DNA of 36,356 nt from an uncultured Lachnospiraceae bacterium (GCA_947625875.1 CANQQG010000022.1:1-36356), one strand, 5' to 3'; counted from the stretch's first letter, positions 23,801 through 34,800 are shown. The notes: generated from the letters alone by a model not told the origin. Made by a program: numbers and translations.

Positions 23801-24724
23801 ATGAAAACCAGAATTACAGAACTGCTGGGGATTGAATACCCGATTATCCAGGGCGGCATGGCGTGGGTTGCGGAATACCATCTTGCGGCGGCTGTCGCCA
23901 ATGCGGGCGGGCTTGGACTGATCGGGGCGGCGAGCGCGCCGCCGGAGGTTGTGCGCGAACAGATACGCGAGGCGAAGAAGCTGACGGACAGGCCGTTTGG
24001 CGTGAATGTCATGCTGATGAACCCGAACGCGCCGGAGGTGGCGCAGATCGTCATAGAGGAAGGCGTAAAAGTCGTTACGACGGGCGCGGGCAATCCGGGC
24101 CGATTTATCCCGATGTGGAAAGAGGCGGGCGTAAAAGTCATTCCGGTCGTGGCAAGCGTGGCAATGGCAAAAATGATGGAGCGCGCGGGCGCGGACGCGG
24201 TTGTCGCGGAGGGTACGGAGTCCGGCGGGCATATCGGCGACCAGACGACGATGACGCTCGTGCCGCAGGTCGTTGACGCGGTGGAGCTTCCGGTCATAGC
24301 CGCAGGCGGCATTGCCGATGCAAGGGGCTTTGCCGCGGCATTTATGCTTGGCGCGGAAGCGGTGCAGATGGGGACGCGGTTTGTGACGGCAAAAGAATCC
24401 ATCGTGCATCCGAATTATAAAGAGCGGATCATCAAGGCAAAAGACATTGATTCCGAAGTGACCGGAAGGTCGACCGGGCATCCGATCCGCGTGCTGCGCA
24501 ACCCGATGGCGCGCGCGTATTTAAAGATGGAGAAAGATGGCGCAACGCTGGATGAATTAGAGCGGCTGACGCTTGGTTCCCTGCGGAAAGCCGTTATTGA
24601 CGGGGATGTGAAAAACGGCAGCCTGATGGCGGGACAGAGCGCGGGGCTTGTAAAGCAGGAAAATACCTGCAGGGAGATCATGGAAGAAATTATGGAGGGC
24701 GCTGCAAAGCTGCTGAAACGGTAA
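23801..24724 (+). CDS. fabK: enoyl-ACP reductase II, FMN-dependent
   Basis: 307 residues, a TIM-barrel flavoprotein of the nitronate monooxygenase-like family. It catalyses the last reduction of each elongation cycle. IEYPIIQGGMAWVAEYHLAAAVANAGGLG opens the FMN site. His144 in GTESGGHIG matches the catalytic histidine of pneumococcal FabK. GGIADARGFAAAFMLGAEAVQMGTRF binds the FMN phosphate. It sits between acpP and fabD, its usual neighbours in Firmicutes. No fabI is present in the window, so this is likely the cell's enoyl reductase; FabK-type enzymes are insensitive to triclosan. Confidence 0.93.
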   Translation: MKTRITELLGIEYPIIQGGMAWVAEYHLAAAVANAGGLGLIGAASAPPEVVREQIREAKKLTDRPFGVNVMLMNPNAPEVAQIVIEEGVKVVTTGAGNPGRFIPMWKEAGVKVIPVVASVAMAKMMERAGADAVVAEGTESGGHIGDQTTMTLVPQVVDAVELPVIAAGGIADARGFAAAFMLGAEAVQMGTRFVTAKESIVHPNYKERIIKAKDIDSEVTGRSTGHPIRVLRNPMARAYLKMEKDGATLDELERLTLGSLRKAVIDGDVKNGSLMAGQSAGLVKQENTCREIMEEIMEGAAKLLKR

Positions 24725-24814
24725 TCGCCGCTGTCTGCGGTTGGAAGGCCGTTGCCGGCGGGTTCGGGGGATATGAAGTTCGCAGCTGAAAAGCAGGCAG
24801 AAAGGAATCAGGAT

Positions 24815-25729
24815 ATGGGAAAGACAGTCTATATGTTTCCGGGACAGGGAGCGCAGTATGTTGGGATGGGGAAAGAGTTTTATGAGGCGTACGACGTCTG
24901 CAGGACCGTATTTGATATGGCGTCAAACGTGACAGGGCTCGATATCCCGGCATTATGCTTTGAGGAAAACGATAAGGTCAATATTACGGAGTACACGCAG
25001 ATCGCCATGCTGACGGTGGAAGCGGCGATGTTTATGGCAATGGAGCAGAGAAATTTAAAACCGGATTATACGGCGGGATTAAGCCTTGGGGAGTATGGCG
25101 CGCTGATCGCGTCAAAAGCGCTCGATCCCTCGGACGCATTCCGGCTGATCCGCAAGCGCGGCATTTTTATGCAGGAGGCGGTTCCGACCGGCGGCGCGAT
25201 GGCGGCTGTGATGGGACTTGATACGGAAGCGGTTGAGCAGGCGTGTGAAAAGACGGCGGGCATTGTGTCCATTGCCAATTATAACTGTCCGGGGCAGGTC
25301 GTCATCACCGGGGAACAGGCGGCGGTAGACGCTGCGGGCGAGGCATGTAAAGCGGCCGGCGCAAAGCGCATCGTGCCGTTAAAGGTCAGCGGGCCGTTCC
25401 ATTCGCAACTGCTGAAAGGCGCGGGGGAAAAACTGGCGGCGGAATTAGAGGATGTGCGCGTCCACACAGTCGCGATCCCATATGTGTCAAATGTGACGGC
25501 GGAAATTGTGACGGATAAGGGACTTGTAAAGGATTTATTAAAGCGGCAGGTGTCTTCTTCTGTGAAGTGGCAGCAGAGTATGGAGTTGCTGCTTGCAAAC
25601 GGCGCAGATGAATTTGTGGAGATCGGGCCGGGACATACCTTAAGTGGATTTATGAAGAAAATCAACCGCGACGCGGCGGTATACCATATAGAGAAACCGG
25701 AGGATCTGGAAGGATATGTTAACAGGTAA
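24815..25729 (+). CDS. fabD: malonyl-CoA:ACP transacylase
   Basis: 304 residues from the ATG at 24815 (MGKTVYMFPGQ), the family's standard start, with AAAGGA 8 bp upstream. It loads malonyl groups onto ACP. FPGQGAQYVGMG forms the oxyanion site, Ser90 in GLSLGEYGAL is the nucleophile and His196 in SGPFHSQLL the base. The 90-bp gap after fabK has no obvious signal. It overlaps fabG by 14 bp, suggesting coupled translation. Confidence 0.96.
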   Translation: MGKTVYMFPGQGAQYVGMGKEFYEAYDVCRTVFDMASNVTGLDIPALCFEENDKVNITEYTQIAMLTVEAAMFMAMEQRNLKPDYTAGLSLGEYGALIASKALDPSDAFRLIRKRGIFMQEAVPTGGAMAAVMGLDTEAVEQACEKTAGIVSIANYNCPGQVVITGEQAAVDAAGEACKAAGAKRIVPLKVSGPFHSQLLKGAGEKLAAELEDVRVHTVAIPYVSNVTAEIVTDKGLVKDLLKRQVSSSVKWQQSMELLLANGADEFVEIGPGHTLSGFMKKINRDAAVYHIEKPEDLEGYVNR

Positions 25730-26456
25730 GATTGCGCTGGTAACGGGCGCGGGGCGCGGAATTGGCGCGGCGGCGGCAAAAAAGCTGGCGGAAAACGGCG
25801 CGTATGTCTATGTCAATTATAACGGTTCGGAGTCAAAAGCGCGGGAAGTGGTCGCGCAAATTGCGCAAAATGACGGAGCCGCGGAAGCCATACAATGCGA
25901 TGTTTCCGATTTTGGCGCATGTAAGGCAATGATCGATGCGGTCATAAAAAAAAGCGGCAGGCTGGATATTCTTGTAAATAACGCGGGCATTACAAAAGAC
26001 GGGCTGCTGATGAAAATGTCGGAAGAAGATTATGATAACGTGCTGGATATCAATTTAAAAGGCACGTTTAACACGATCCGCCATGCGTCCCGCTACCTGC
26101 TGAAGCAGCGCAGCGGCAAGATTATCAATCTGGCTTCCGTATCAGGCGTTCTGGGCAATGCGGGGCAGGCCAATTACAGCGCGTCAAAGGCGGGCGTGAT
26201 CGGCCTGACAAAAAGCGTGGCAAGGGAGCTTGCGCCGCGCGGCGTCAATGTCAACGCAATTGCGCCGGGCTATGTGGAGACAGAGATGACGGCGGCGCTT
26301 CCGGAAAACGTGCGTGAGCAGATGATCGGGCAGATACCGTTAAAGCGCGCGGCGTCTCCGGAGGAGATCGCGGACGCGGTATTATTTTTGGCGTCAGGGC
26401 AGTCCGACTATATTACGGGACAGGTTCTCAGCGTGGACGGCGGCATGTCGATGTAA
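25716..26456 (+). CDS. fabG: 3-oxoacyl-ACP reductase
   Basis: 246 residues. A classical SDR that uses NADPH to reduce 3-oxoacyl-ACP. TGAGRGIG (10-17) binds the cofactor, NNAG is at 88-91, and Ser141, Tyr154 and Lys158 are catalytic. DINLKGTFN and VDGGMSM at the end are FabG-typical. It begins inside the end of fabD and is followed 16 bp later by fabF. This is the operon copy; a second SDR of the same type is at 8990-9718. Confidence 0.96.
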   Translation: MLTGKIALVTGAGRGIGAAAAKKLAENGAYVYVNYNGSESKAREVVAQIAQNDGAAEAIQCDVSDFGACKAMIDAVIKKSGRLDILVNNAGITKDGLLMKMSEEDYDNVLDINLKGTFNTIRHASRYLLKQRSGKIINLASVSGVLGNAGQANYSASKAGVIGLTKSVARELAPRGVNVNAIAPGYVETEMTAALPENVREQMIGQIPLKRAASPEEIADAVLFLASGQSDYITGQVLSVDGGMSM

Positions 26457-26472
26457 AAAACAGGAGGAAATC

Positions 26473-27708
26473 ATGGAACGCAGAGTGGTAGTGACCGGAA
26501 TGGGCGCGATTACGCCGATCGGTTTAAATGTAGATGAGTTCTGGGCTTCGGTAAAGGAGCAGAAAACGGGGTTTGCGCCAATTACCCATTTTGACGCGGC
26601 GGATTATAAATGCCATCTTGCGGCGGAAGTAACGGGCTTTGATGGGAAAAATTATATGGACTTCAAGTCCGCGAAACGCATGGAGCTGTTTAGCCAGTAC
26701 GCGGTCGCGGCGGCAAAGGAAGCGCTTGCGGACGCCGCGCTTGATATGGAAAAAGAAGACGCATACCGAGTCGGGTGCGCGATCGGCTCCGGCATCGGCA
26801 GCCTGCAGGCGATCGAGCGGGAACACGCGAAGCTGCTCGAAAAGGGGCCGGGCCGCGTCAACCCGCTGTTCGTGCCGATGATGATATCGAATATGGCGGC
26901 CGGCAATGTGTCGATTTTATTTGGCTTAAAGGGCAAGAGCCTTGACGTTGTGACAGCCTGCGCGACAGGCACGAACAGTATCGGCGAGGCGTTCCGCACG
27001 ATTCAGTACGGGGATGCGGACGTGATGGTCGCGGGCGGCTGCGAAGCGTGTATTACGCCGGTCGGCATTGCCGGGTTTACGGCATTGACGGCATTATCGA
27101 CGGTAGACGACCCGGCGCGCTGTTCGCTCCCGTTTGATAAGGAACGCAGCGGTTTTGTCATGGGCGAGGGCGCGGGCATTGTGGTTTTGGAAGAGCTGGG
27201 ACATGCGAAAAAGCGCGGCGCAAAAATCTATGCGGAGGTGACGGGATACGGCTGTTCATCGGACGCGTACCATATCACGTCTCCGGCGGAGGACGGCGCA
27301 GGCGCGGCGCGGGCGATGACGAATGCGCTCGCGGATGCGGGGCTTGCGCCGGAGGACGTCACGTACATCAATGCGCATGGGACAGGCACGCACCACAACG
27401 ATTTATTTGAAACGCGGGCGATCCGGCTTGCATTTGGCAGCCACGCGGACAGGCTGCGCATTAATTCCACCAAGTCGATGGTCGGGCATCTGCTCGGCGC
27501 GGCGGGCGCGATTGAATTTGTCACATGCGTCAAGGAGATCGAGGAGGGCTATATCCATGCGACCGTCGGATACCGGACGCCGGATGACGAGATGGATCTG
27601 GATTACTGCAGGGAGCCTTATGTGGAAGCGGTGCCGCATGCGCTCAGCAATTCGCTTGGGTTCGGCGGGCATAATGCGACGCTGATCGCATCGCAATATA
27701 AAGAATAA
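26473..27708 (+). CDS. fabF: 3-oxoacyl-ACP synthase II
   Basis: 411 residues, the standard length. It elongates acyl-ACP with malonyl-ACP. The Cys-His-His triad is Cys163 (VTACATGTN), His302 (NAHGTGTHHND) and His339 (KSMVGHLLGAAG), with Lys334 nearby. It starts MERRVVVTGMGAITPIG, the usual N-terminus, behind an AGGAGG. It is the 3-oxoacyl synthase of the cluster beyond the initiating FabH; no fabB is present. In related clusters accB usually follows fabF, but here fabZ follows directly. Confidence 0.97.
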   Translation: MERRVVVTGMGAITPIGLNVDEFWASVKEQKTGFAPITHFDAADYKCHLAAEVTGFDGKNYMDFKSAKRMELFSQYAVAAAKEALADAALDMEKEDAYRVGCAIGSGIGSLQAIEREHAKLLEKGPGRVNPLFVPMMISNMAAGNVSILFGLKGKSLDVVTACATGTNSIGEAFRTIQYGDADVMVAGGCEACITPVGIAGFTALTALSTVDDPARCSLPFDKERSGFVMGEGAGIVVLEELGHAKKRGAKIYAEVTGYGCSSDAYHITSPAEDGAGAARAMTNALADAGLAPEDVTYINAHGTGTHHNDLFETRAIRLAFGSHADRLRINSTKSMVGHLLGAAGAIEFVTCVKEIEEGYIHATVGYRTPDDEMDLDYCREPYVEAVPHALSNSLGFGGHNATLIASQYKE

Positions 27709-27720
27709 GGGGATTGGATC

Positions 27721-28161
27721 ATGTCATTACTGAATGCTTCACAGATTATGGAGATCATTCCGCACAGGCAGCCGTTCATGCTGCTGGATACGATAGAGGA
27801 AATGGAGGCCGGAAAACGTGTGCTGGCGAAAAAATGCGTCAGCTACAACGAGCCTTTTTTTGCGGGGCATTTTCCGGGCGAGCCGGTCATGCCGGGCGTT
27901 TTGATCGTGGAGGCGATGGCGCAGGCTGGGGCCGTCGCCATGCTCGCGCAGCCCGAGCTGAAAGGGAAGACCGCGTATTTTGCGGGAATCCAGGCGGCAA
28001 AGTTTAAGCAAAAGGTCGTTCCGGGGGATGTGCTTTTGCTGGAAGTGGAGATTGTAAAAGTCAGGGGCCCGATCGGGCTCGGAAAAGGGACGGCGACAGT
28101 GAACGGAAAGCTGGCGGCGTCAGCGGAGATTACATTTGCGATTGGAAGCGAGGCAGAATAA
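27721..28161 (+). CDS. fabZ: 3-hydroxyacyl-ACP dehydratase
   Basis: 146 residues, hot-dog fold. The catalytic pair is His50 in [12 protein letters not shown] and Glu64 in [20 protein letters not shown] opens the protein as usual. It dehydrates 3-hydroxyacyl-ACP. The stop is two bases before the next start, so it is tightly coupled to accDA. As no fabA or fabM is present, the origin of unsaturated fatty acids in this cell is not explained by this cluster. Confidence 0.96.
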   Translation: MSLLNASQIMEIIPHRQPFMLLDTIEEMEAGKRVLAKKCVSYNEPFFAGHFPGEPVMPGVLIVEAMAQAGAVAMLAQPELKGKTAYFAGIQAAKFKQKVVPGDVLLLEVEIVKVRGPIGLGKGTATVNGKLAASAEITFAIGSEAE

Positions 28162-28163
28162 TT

Positions 28164-29912
28164 ATGTGGGGAAATAAACGCAGGGGGAAGCGGAAGAGCG
28201 ATTATGTCATGGACGGCCAGCCGGAAGCGGACGGCAGGGCGGTCGACACGAAGGATAAAGAGGCGAAGCAGCCGCCGGAGGATGCGGTTGTGTGTAAAAA
28301 ATGCGGCGCGGTATTATCGAAAGCGGAAACGGTGGCAAATAAATACGTCTGCAGTAATTGCGGGTATTATTTCCGCGTGCGCACGAAAAACCGCATTAAG
28401 ATGGTGGCGGACGCCGGGACGTTTGAGCCATGGTTTGAAGACGTGGAGGAGACGGACCCGCTTGCGTTTCCGGGTTATCAGGAAAAGCTGGCGGCGGTGG
28501 CGGAAAAAACGGGTTTAAAGGAAGGCGTTACCGTAGGCTATGCCCGTATCGGCGGCGAGCCCGCCATGCTCGGCGTCTGCGACGCGCGGTTTCTGATGGG
28601 CAGTATGGGGCATGTGGTCGGCGAAAAGATCGCGCTTGCGGTCGAAAAGGCGACGTCCATGCGGCTGCCGGTCATATTATTCTGCTGTTCCGGCGGCGCG
28701 CGTATGCAGGAAGGGATCATTTCCCTGATGCAGATGGCAAAGACGGCCGCCGCGTTAAAAAAGCACAGCGATATGGGGCTTTTGTATGTGCCGGTGTTGA
28801 CTGACCCGACGACGGGCGGCGTAACGGCCAGCTTTGCCATGCTCGGCGACATTATCCTCGCGGAGCCGGGCGCGCTGATCGGATTTGCCGGGCCGCGCGT
28901 CATTGAACAGACGATCGGCGAGAAACTGCCGGAAGGTTTCCAGCGCGCGGAGTTTCAGTTGGCGCATGGGTTTGTCGACGCGATTGTCGAGCGGAAGGAT
29001 TTAAAGCAGACGCTTGGCCGCATTTTAAAATTCCACCACAACACGCAGAGCTTCCATGCATTTACGGAAGGGGCGGCGGTGGATATAAGGCCGGATGAAC
29101 GCAGCCGCGAGCGCATGGCAAAGGCGCATGAGCTGACGGCATGGGACAAGGTAAAGGCGGCGCGGCAGTTTTCGAGGCCGACCGCGATGGATTATATAGA
29201 ACGGATCTTTGATGAGTTTATGGAATTTCATGGTGACAGGCAGTTTCGCGACGACCCCGCGGTAGTCGGCGGCGTGGCGTTTTTAGACGGCCAGCCGGTA
29301 ACGGTAGTCGGCATTCAGAAGGGGACGGATATCGAGGAATGCCAGCGGCGGAATTTTGGCATGTCTTCTCCGGAAGGCTACCGGAAAGCCCTGCGCCTGA
29401 TGAAGCAGGCGGAAAAATTCCACCGGCCGATCGTTACGTTTGTAAATACTTCGGGCGCATTCTGCGGCATGGAGGCCGAGGAGTCAGGGCAGGGCGAGGC
29501 GATCGCGCGCAACCTGTATGAAATGTCCGCGCTCACAGTTCCGGTCGTCTGCATGATGATCGGGGAGGGCGGCAGCGGCGGCGCGCTGGCATTAGCGGTG
29601 GGCAATCAGGTCTGGATGATGGAAAACGCGACGTATTCGGTATTGTCCCCGGAAGGGTTTGCCTCTATTTTATGGAAAGACAGCGGCCGGGCGGAAGAAG
29701 CGGCGGGCGTTATGAAGATTACGGCGCAGGATCTGCTCGAACTGCAGGTTGTGGAACAGGTGATACCGGAATACGGCGGCGCGGACGAAGTGACCGTCGG
29801 CGCGATCGCTGCGTATATGAAGCGGCAGTTAAAGGAATATCTGTCATCGCAGGCGGGAAAGAGCGGGGAAGATTTTGCAAAGGAACGCTACGAAAGATTC
29901 CGCCGGTTTTAA
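28164..29912 (+). CDS. accDA: fused acetyl-CoA carboxylase carboxyltransferase, beta plus alpha (AccD-AccA)
   Basis: 582 residues with both carboxyltransferase subunits in one frame. Residues about 40-290 are AccD: a four-cysteine zinc ribbon (Cys44, 47, 63, 66; CKKC and CSNC), [30 protein letters not shown] and [11 protein letters not shown] linker around 290-320 leads to AccA (about 320-582), with [61 protein letters not shown] and [16 protein letters not shown]. It transfers CO2 from carboxybiotin to acetyl-CoA to make malonyl-CoA. The carboxyl carrier (AccB) and biotin carboxylase (AccC), which normally flank accD in such operons, are missing here and must be elsewhere. The coding frame is continuous; the fusion is unlikely to be a sequencing artefact because the linker is in frame and neither half is truncated. 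Confidence 0.95.
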   Translation: MWGNKRRGKRKSDYVMDGQPEADGRAVDTKDKEAKQPPEDAVVCKKCGAVLSKAETVANKYVCSNCGYYFRVRTKNRIKMVADAGTFEPWFEDVEETDPLAFPGYQEKLAAVAEKTGLKEGVTVGYARIGGEPAMLGVCDARFLMGSMGHVVGEKIALAVEKATSMRLPVILFCCSGGARMQEGIISLMQMAKTAAALKKHSDMGLLYVPVLTDPTTGGVTASFAMLGDIILAEPGALIGFAGPRVIEQTIGEKLPEGFQRAEFQLAHGFVDAIVERKDLKQTLGRILKFHHNTQSFHAFTEGAAVDIRPDERSRERMAKAHELTAWDKVKAARQFSRPTAMDYIERIFDEFMEFHGDRQFRDDPAVVGGVAFLDGQPVTVVGIQKGTDIEECQRRNFGMSSPEGYRKALRLMKQAEKFHRPIVTFVNTSGAFCGMEAEESGQGEAIARNLYEMSALTVPVVCMMIGEGGSGGALALAVGNQVWMMENATYSVLSPEGFASILWKDSGRAEEAAGVMKITAQDLLELQVVEQVIPEYGGADEVTVGAIAAYMKRQLKEYLSSQAGKSGEDFAKERYERFRRF

Positions 29913-29948
29913 ACAGGAACAGATGTGTGGAAAAATGAGGGAAATAAG

Positions 29949-30911
29949 ATGAGGGCAAGAATATGTGGAACCGGGAGCTGTCTCCCGAAGCTTCGCGTGG
30001 CAAATGACGACCTGAGTAAAGTCGTGGACACTTCGGATGCGTGGATACGCAGCCGGACGGGGATCGCGGCAAGGCATATTGTGACAGACGAAACAACGGC
30101 GGGCATGGCGCTGGAAGCGGCGAAACAGGCGCTTGCGGAGGCGGATATGCGGCCGGAAGAGCTGGATCTGATCATTGCGGCGTCGGTGTCCGCCGACCGT
30201 ATCCTGCCGCCGCTGTCATGCGAGCTGCAGAGCGGGCTGGGGGCGGTTCGGGCTTCGGCGTATGACCTGTGCGCCGCCTGCTCCGGTTTCCTTTTCGCAT
30301 TGAATGCGGCGCAGGCGTATATCCAGAGCGGGATGTTTCAGAAAATACTGATCGTTGGCGCGGAGACGTTGTCGAAGCTGGTGGACTGGTCGGACCGCTC
30401 GACGTGTGTGCTGTTCGGCGACGGCGCGGGCGCGGCTGTCGTATGCGCGGACGAGGAAGGCGTACTGGCGACGGTGCAGGGCTCGGACGGCGCAAGGGGC
30501 ATGGTTCTTGCCTGTGAAGGGCGTCCGGTCAATAACCCGTATGTCAGGCATGAGGCGGGTAATCCGTATGTGCAGATGAACGGGCAGGAAGTGTACCGGT
30601 TTGCCGTCCGCACCGTCCCCGCGTCGGTTCAGGAGGCGCTGCAAAAGGCGGGGCTTGCGCCGGAGGATATTTCCCTGTTCCTGCTGCATCAGGCAAACCG
30701 CCGCATTATCGAAGCGGTGGCGAAGCGCCTGGCGCAGCCGCCTGAAAAGTTTCCGATGTGCCTGGAGGAATGCGGGAATATGTCCGCGGCAAGCGTGCCG
30801 GTTCTGCTCGACCGGGTAAATAAAGAAAAGAAGCTGAAAAAAGGAGATAAGATCGTACTCGCAGGCTTTGGCGCAGGGCTGACCTGGGGCTGCGCCGTAT
30901 TAGTCTGGTAG
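29949..30911 (+). CDS. fabH: 3-oxoacyl-ACP synthase III
   Basis: 320 residues from the ATG at 29949 (MRARICGTGSCLP), which has GAGGG upstream and fits the family start; an in-frame GTG at 29925 would add eight residues. It starts fatty-acid synthesis by joining acetyl-CoA and malonyl-ACP. The triad is Cys111 (DLCAACSGF), His247 (LLHQANRR) and Asn277 (ECGNMSAASVP). FGDGAGAAVV is typical. In streptococci fabH follows fabT at the front of the cluster; here both are at the end and in the reverse order. Confidence 0.96.
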   Translation: MRARICGTGSCLPKLRVANDDLSKVVDTSDAWIRSRTGIAARHIVTDETTAGMALEAAKQALAEADMRPEELDLIIAASVSADRILPPLSCELQSGLGAVRASAYDLCAACSGFLFALNAAQAYIQSGMFQKILIVGAETLSKLVDWSDRSTCVLFGDGAGAAVVCADEEGVLATVQGSDGARGMVLACEGRPVNNPYVRHEAGNPYVQMNGQEVYRFAVRTVPASVQEALQKAGLAPEDISLFLLHQANRRIIEAVAKRLAQPPEKFPMCLEECGNMSAASVPVLLDRVNKEKKLKKGDKIVLAGFGAGLTWGCAVLVW

Positions 30912-30932
30912 AAAAGGAAAGCGGGAATCAGA

Positions 30933-31373
30933 ATGGAAACGGAACGGACTTTAAATAAGCTTTTGGTGGATTTCTTTAAGTATATTATGGAAATTGAGGA
31001 AAAGAAGCTGATCACAGAGGAATTTTCAGACGTTACTTACAATGACATGCATATTATGGAAGCAATCGGGATCGGCGAGCCAAAAATGATGTCGCAGATT
31101 GCCCGGGAAATGGCTGTGACGACGGGGACGCTTACGCGGGCGGTCGACGCGCTGGAGAAAAAAGGCTATGTGCAGCGGCAGCGGAGCGAGCAGGATAAGC
31201 GCGTCGTTTATATCACGCTGACCGGGCGCGGAGTCGGCGCGTACCGGCATCATGAACGTTTCCATCAGGATATGATCGCTTATATTCTGGACGGCATTAC
31301 CGAGGAGGAGGGGCAGGTGCTGAGCGCCGCATTGGAAAAACTGATGGGGTATTTTGGGGAGAAATATTCTTAA
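30933..31373 (+). CDS. fabT: MarR-family regulator, probable FabT-type repressor of the fab operon
   Basis: 146 residues. Winged helix-turn-helix in about residues 35-100: DMHIMEAIG, MSQIAREMAVTTGTLTRAVDALEKKGYVQR, then RSEQDKRVVYITLTGRG for the wing. The N-terminal (1-30) and C-terminal (105-146) helices form the dimer. FabT proteins bind DNA with acyl-ACP and repress fatty-acid genes. The position at the end of this operon and the TTTGAnnnTCAAA boxes before acpP support that assignment, giving feedback control of the whole operon including its own gene. The family name rests on context; MarR proteins are otherwise diverse. Confidence 0.82.
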   Translation: METERTLNKLLVDFFKYIMEIEEKKLITEEFSDVTYNDMHIMEAIGIGEPKMMSQIAREMAVTTGTLTRAVDALEKKGYVQRQRSEQDKRVVYITLTGRGVGAYRHHERFHQDMIAYILDGITEEEGQVLSAALEKLMGYFGEKYS

Positions 31374-31385
31374 AATAAGGGGCAG

Positions 31386-31435
31386 GCCGCCGCTTCAACG
31401 GATGGATTTCCGTGAAGCGGCGGCTTCACTTTTTG
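31386..31435 (+). terminator. terminator of the fatty-acid operon
   Basis: GCCGCCGCTTCA (31386-31397) pairs perfectly with TGAAGCGGCGGC (31413-31424), with an inner ACGGA/TCCGT extension, and a T-tract follows at 31430-31434. It begins 12 bp after the regulator stop codon. Confidence 0.9.
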
Positions 31436-31858
31436 TCCGTCATTTATCATAACCGTTTCGATCCCCTGTTTGCTTAACGGAGACCTGTGTCAGGTTATTG
31501 TCTAATTATGAGATTTCGTTCCTAAATTAAAATATGTAGTCAGAAGTTATAAGAATATAAATCTGGCGGCACATCCTCTGGTGGAATCCGATAAATGGAC
31601 AGCATAGGTTGACAAGTACATTGTATATAAGTATCATTGCGATAAAATTACAGACAGTTTTTTGTGCAAAGTGTATACATTGCGCTGTAATATGGAGATT
31701 TTTATCCAGATATTACCAAATAATATTATAAAAAATGACGATAATTGTATAAAACATAAAAAAGTGTTGTACTTATATATTTTTAACTATATATTTTAAA
31801 TAGTTTATGATTTTTTTAAAATCAAAACGAAAGTATTAGGGATGAGGGAGGAAAAAAG
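31436..31858 (+). promoter_or_regulatory. AT-rich control region of the GH43 gene
   Basis: About 420 bp without a gene, much richer in A+T than its surroundings. A near-consensus promoter lies at 31609-31637 (TTGACA, 17-bp spacer, TATCAT), which would give a leader of about 215 nt. A second candidate -35, TTGTAC, lies near 31765. AACTAT (about 31787) and ATAGTT (about 31801) form a loose inverted repeat near the start, possibly an operator. No riboswitch is recognisable. Confidence 0.6.
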
Positions 31859-34800
31859 ATGAAGAAAAAAAATGTCCTGCGTGTATTTGCGGGCGCGGTG
31901 GCGGCCGTCATGTTGACAGCATCTGCTGTTCCGACGGAAATAGCGGCTGCTTCGACAAAGATTTCCGGCAACGGCTTCAAAGAGATCAGCGAAGCATGGT
32001 TCGATGCAGCTGGCGGCTGGAATAACAACGTGGCTCCAAATGCCATTGACCCAACCATTTTTACCGATGCAGATGATAAGATGTACATGGTGTACGGCTC
32101 ATGGTCGGGCGGGCTGTTTATCCTGGAAGTGGATAGGGAAACAGGACAGGTGATCTATCCGGGAGAGGATGGGATAGAGCCTGTGAGCGGAAACAGAATT
32201 GACCGTTATTTTGGAACCCACATTGCCGGAGGCAATCATCAGTCCGGCGAGGCGCCTTTTATCGTTTATGATCCTGAAACGAAGTACTACTGGCTGTATG
32301 AGACATATGGCGGGCTGACGGCGACCGGCGGTTATAATATGCGCCTGTTCCGTTCTAAAAACGTATATGGCCCATATCTGGATGCGGCTGGCAACAATGC
32401 GGCGGACAGCGGCACGGATAACAACAAATATGGCATAAAGCTGATTGGCAATTATCGATTTTTTAATCAGCCAGGATATCGTGCGGCAGGGCATAATTCC
32501 GCACTGATCGATGACGATGGTTCCCGTTACCTTTTCTTCCATCAGCGCTTCGATGAGCCGGAAAATCAGACGGAACGGCATGAATTGAGGGTGCGCCAGC
32601 AGTTCCTGAATGAAGACAATTGGCCGGTGACAGCGGTGTATGAATACCGGGGAGAGCAGATCGGGCATTATGCGGATGCGGATGTGCTTGGCGATTATGA
32701 GGTGATCAACCATGGGACAACCTCTGATGGCGAAATGCTTGAGTCCAAGCTGATTACTCTGAATGCTGACGGGACAGTAACCGGCGAGATGACGGGTGAG
32801 TGGTGGAAGACTGCGGGAGCGGACTATGACTATGTGACGATCACAACAGCAGATAAGGTGACATATAAGGGCGTATTCTTTGAGCAGCAGGACGAGACGG
32901 ATGATAACAATATAGTTATGACATTTACGGCAATCGGTAACAATAACGAATCTCTCTGGGGTTCTCATCTTACAATGACAGAGAAGGAAAAAGCAGAGTT
33001 TTCCGCAACAGCATTGGATAAGATAATGCCTTCCAGAGTATATGAGGATTTCACATTGCCGTCAACAATAAAACTTGCGACAGTTGAATGGGAAACTGAT
33101 AATGCAGCTGTGCTGTCTGTTGATGGCACTGTAAACCAACAAGAATCAGACACACCGGTAAAATTAACGGCAACAGTCAAAGTAAATGACGAAATTGTCG
33201 AAAGGAGTTATACAATCACTGTGTCAGCTAAGCCAAAGGTTATCTGCGCCTATGATTTTGAGACGGTAGATGACGCTTCGAAAACAGTAAGCGCAGCTTC
33301 AGGCGCTTCCATTACAACAGGGGCAGCATTAGTTGGAACAGCAACGGTTGTTGAAGATGAAGACCGTGGGAAGGTTTTGCAGATTGTAAGTCCAGAGGAA
33401 GTTTATGATAAGAATTATTTGAAACTTCCTTCTGATACGCTGGCAAATGTTAATGAGGGTGGTTATACGGTTGCCATGTGGGTAAAATGTGAAGAAAACA
33501 ATTGGCCACATAGTGCGTTGTTTAATGCTATGTGTTCTGCACATACAGACAAATATCCGATGACAAGGATTGGCGTGAACCTGATTGGCCGCATCAATGC
33601 GAATGGCTATATTGACTGTCCGGATAATAATGACAATGCGCCTGATAATATAAGAGACGGTCAGTGGCATCATGTGGCGTACAGCATAAATTCAACAGGG
33701 ATTCAGATTTGGCGCGATGGAGAGCGTTTGCTCTTTATGAACAAAGATCTGACGGGCTGCTTTGATACTTCAAATGATTACAGTATCCAAAAAGCGGATG
33801 ATGTCCGCATAGGATCCGGCTCGCCATGGGTAGACCGGGACATTGAAAATGCAATGTTTGATGATGTCGTTGTATACAGCGGCACTCTGAGAGAGGACGC
33901 AGTGAAGAGTTTATGTACAACTGGCAGCGCGACTTCTGTAGCGGGATCGAAAACAGATGTGGCTGTTATGATGGAAGAGCCGGAAGCAGATTCTCTGGAA
34001 TTGGAAGAGCGTTCTGTTGCCGCTGCGGCGGAGATTACACGCGTATCCGTTCATGACCCGTCTATTGTAAAGAGTGATGACGGAACGTACTATGTATTTG
34101 GCTCTCATCTGGCAGATGCAAAATCGACGGATTTGATTCACTGGGAGCAGATGCATACGGATTATGGTGACTTTGATTGGCAGTATAAGTCCATTTATGG
34201 AGATATTATCAATAACCTTGCAGAGTCATTCGAATGGGCAGGTTATGATGATGGTGACTGTGCAGGCGGAAATCTTGCTGTCTGGGCGCCGGATGTATTC
34301 TGGAATGAAGATTACAAGTGGGAGGACGGAAGCACAGGCGCATGGATGGTTTACTACAGTGCATCTTCCACATGGAGGCGTTCCTGCATCGGATATGCTG
34401 TATGCAAAAACATTGAAGGGCCATATGAATATGTAGATACGGTGATTTATTCAGGATTTACCAAGACAGGCGTGGCTGATGGAAACAGTACGAGAAATAC
34501 GAAGTGGGACAACGATTATCTGAATCTCACAGAGCTGATTGAAGAGTACAACAACTCATTGGAAGAGACGTCAAATATACCACCAGTATCGAACGTTCCA
34601 TCGACAGGCACAACTACTGCGCCTTCAGACAGTATGCCGGACAGCACGCCAAATACGCCGGACAGCACGCCAAATACGCCGGCAACAGGGACATATACAG
34701 AGGTGAATAAACCGGATGGCAGCAAGCAGTTCTTAGACAGCAATGGCGAAGTCGTTACAAATTCACTTGTCACGGCACAGGACGGAAACACGTATTATAC

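Noticed and set aside
29925-29948. Upstream GTG start for fabH
   Set aside because: It would add a non-conserved MWKNEGNK extension; the ATG at 29949 gives the usual FabH N-terminus and has a better ribosome binding site.
31814-31826. TTTTAAAATCAAA before the GH43 gene as a FabT box
   Set aside because: Only the right arm is intact and the whole interval is A/T-rich, so a match at this level is expected by chance.
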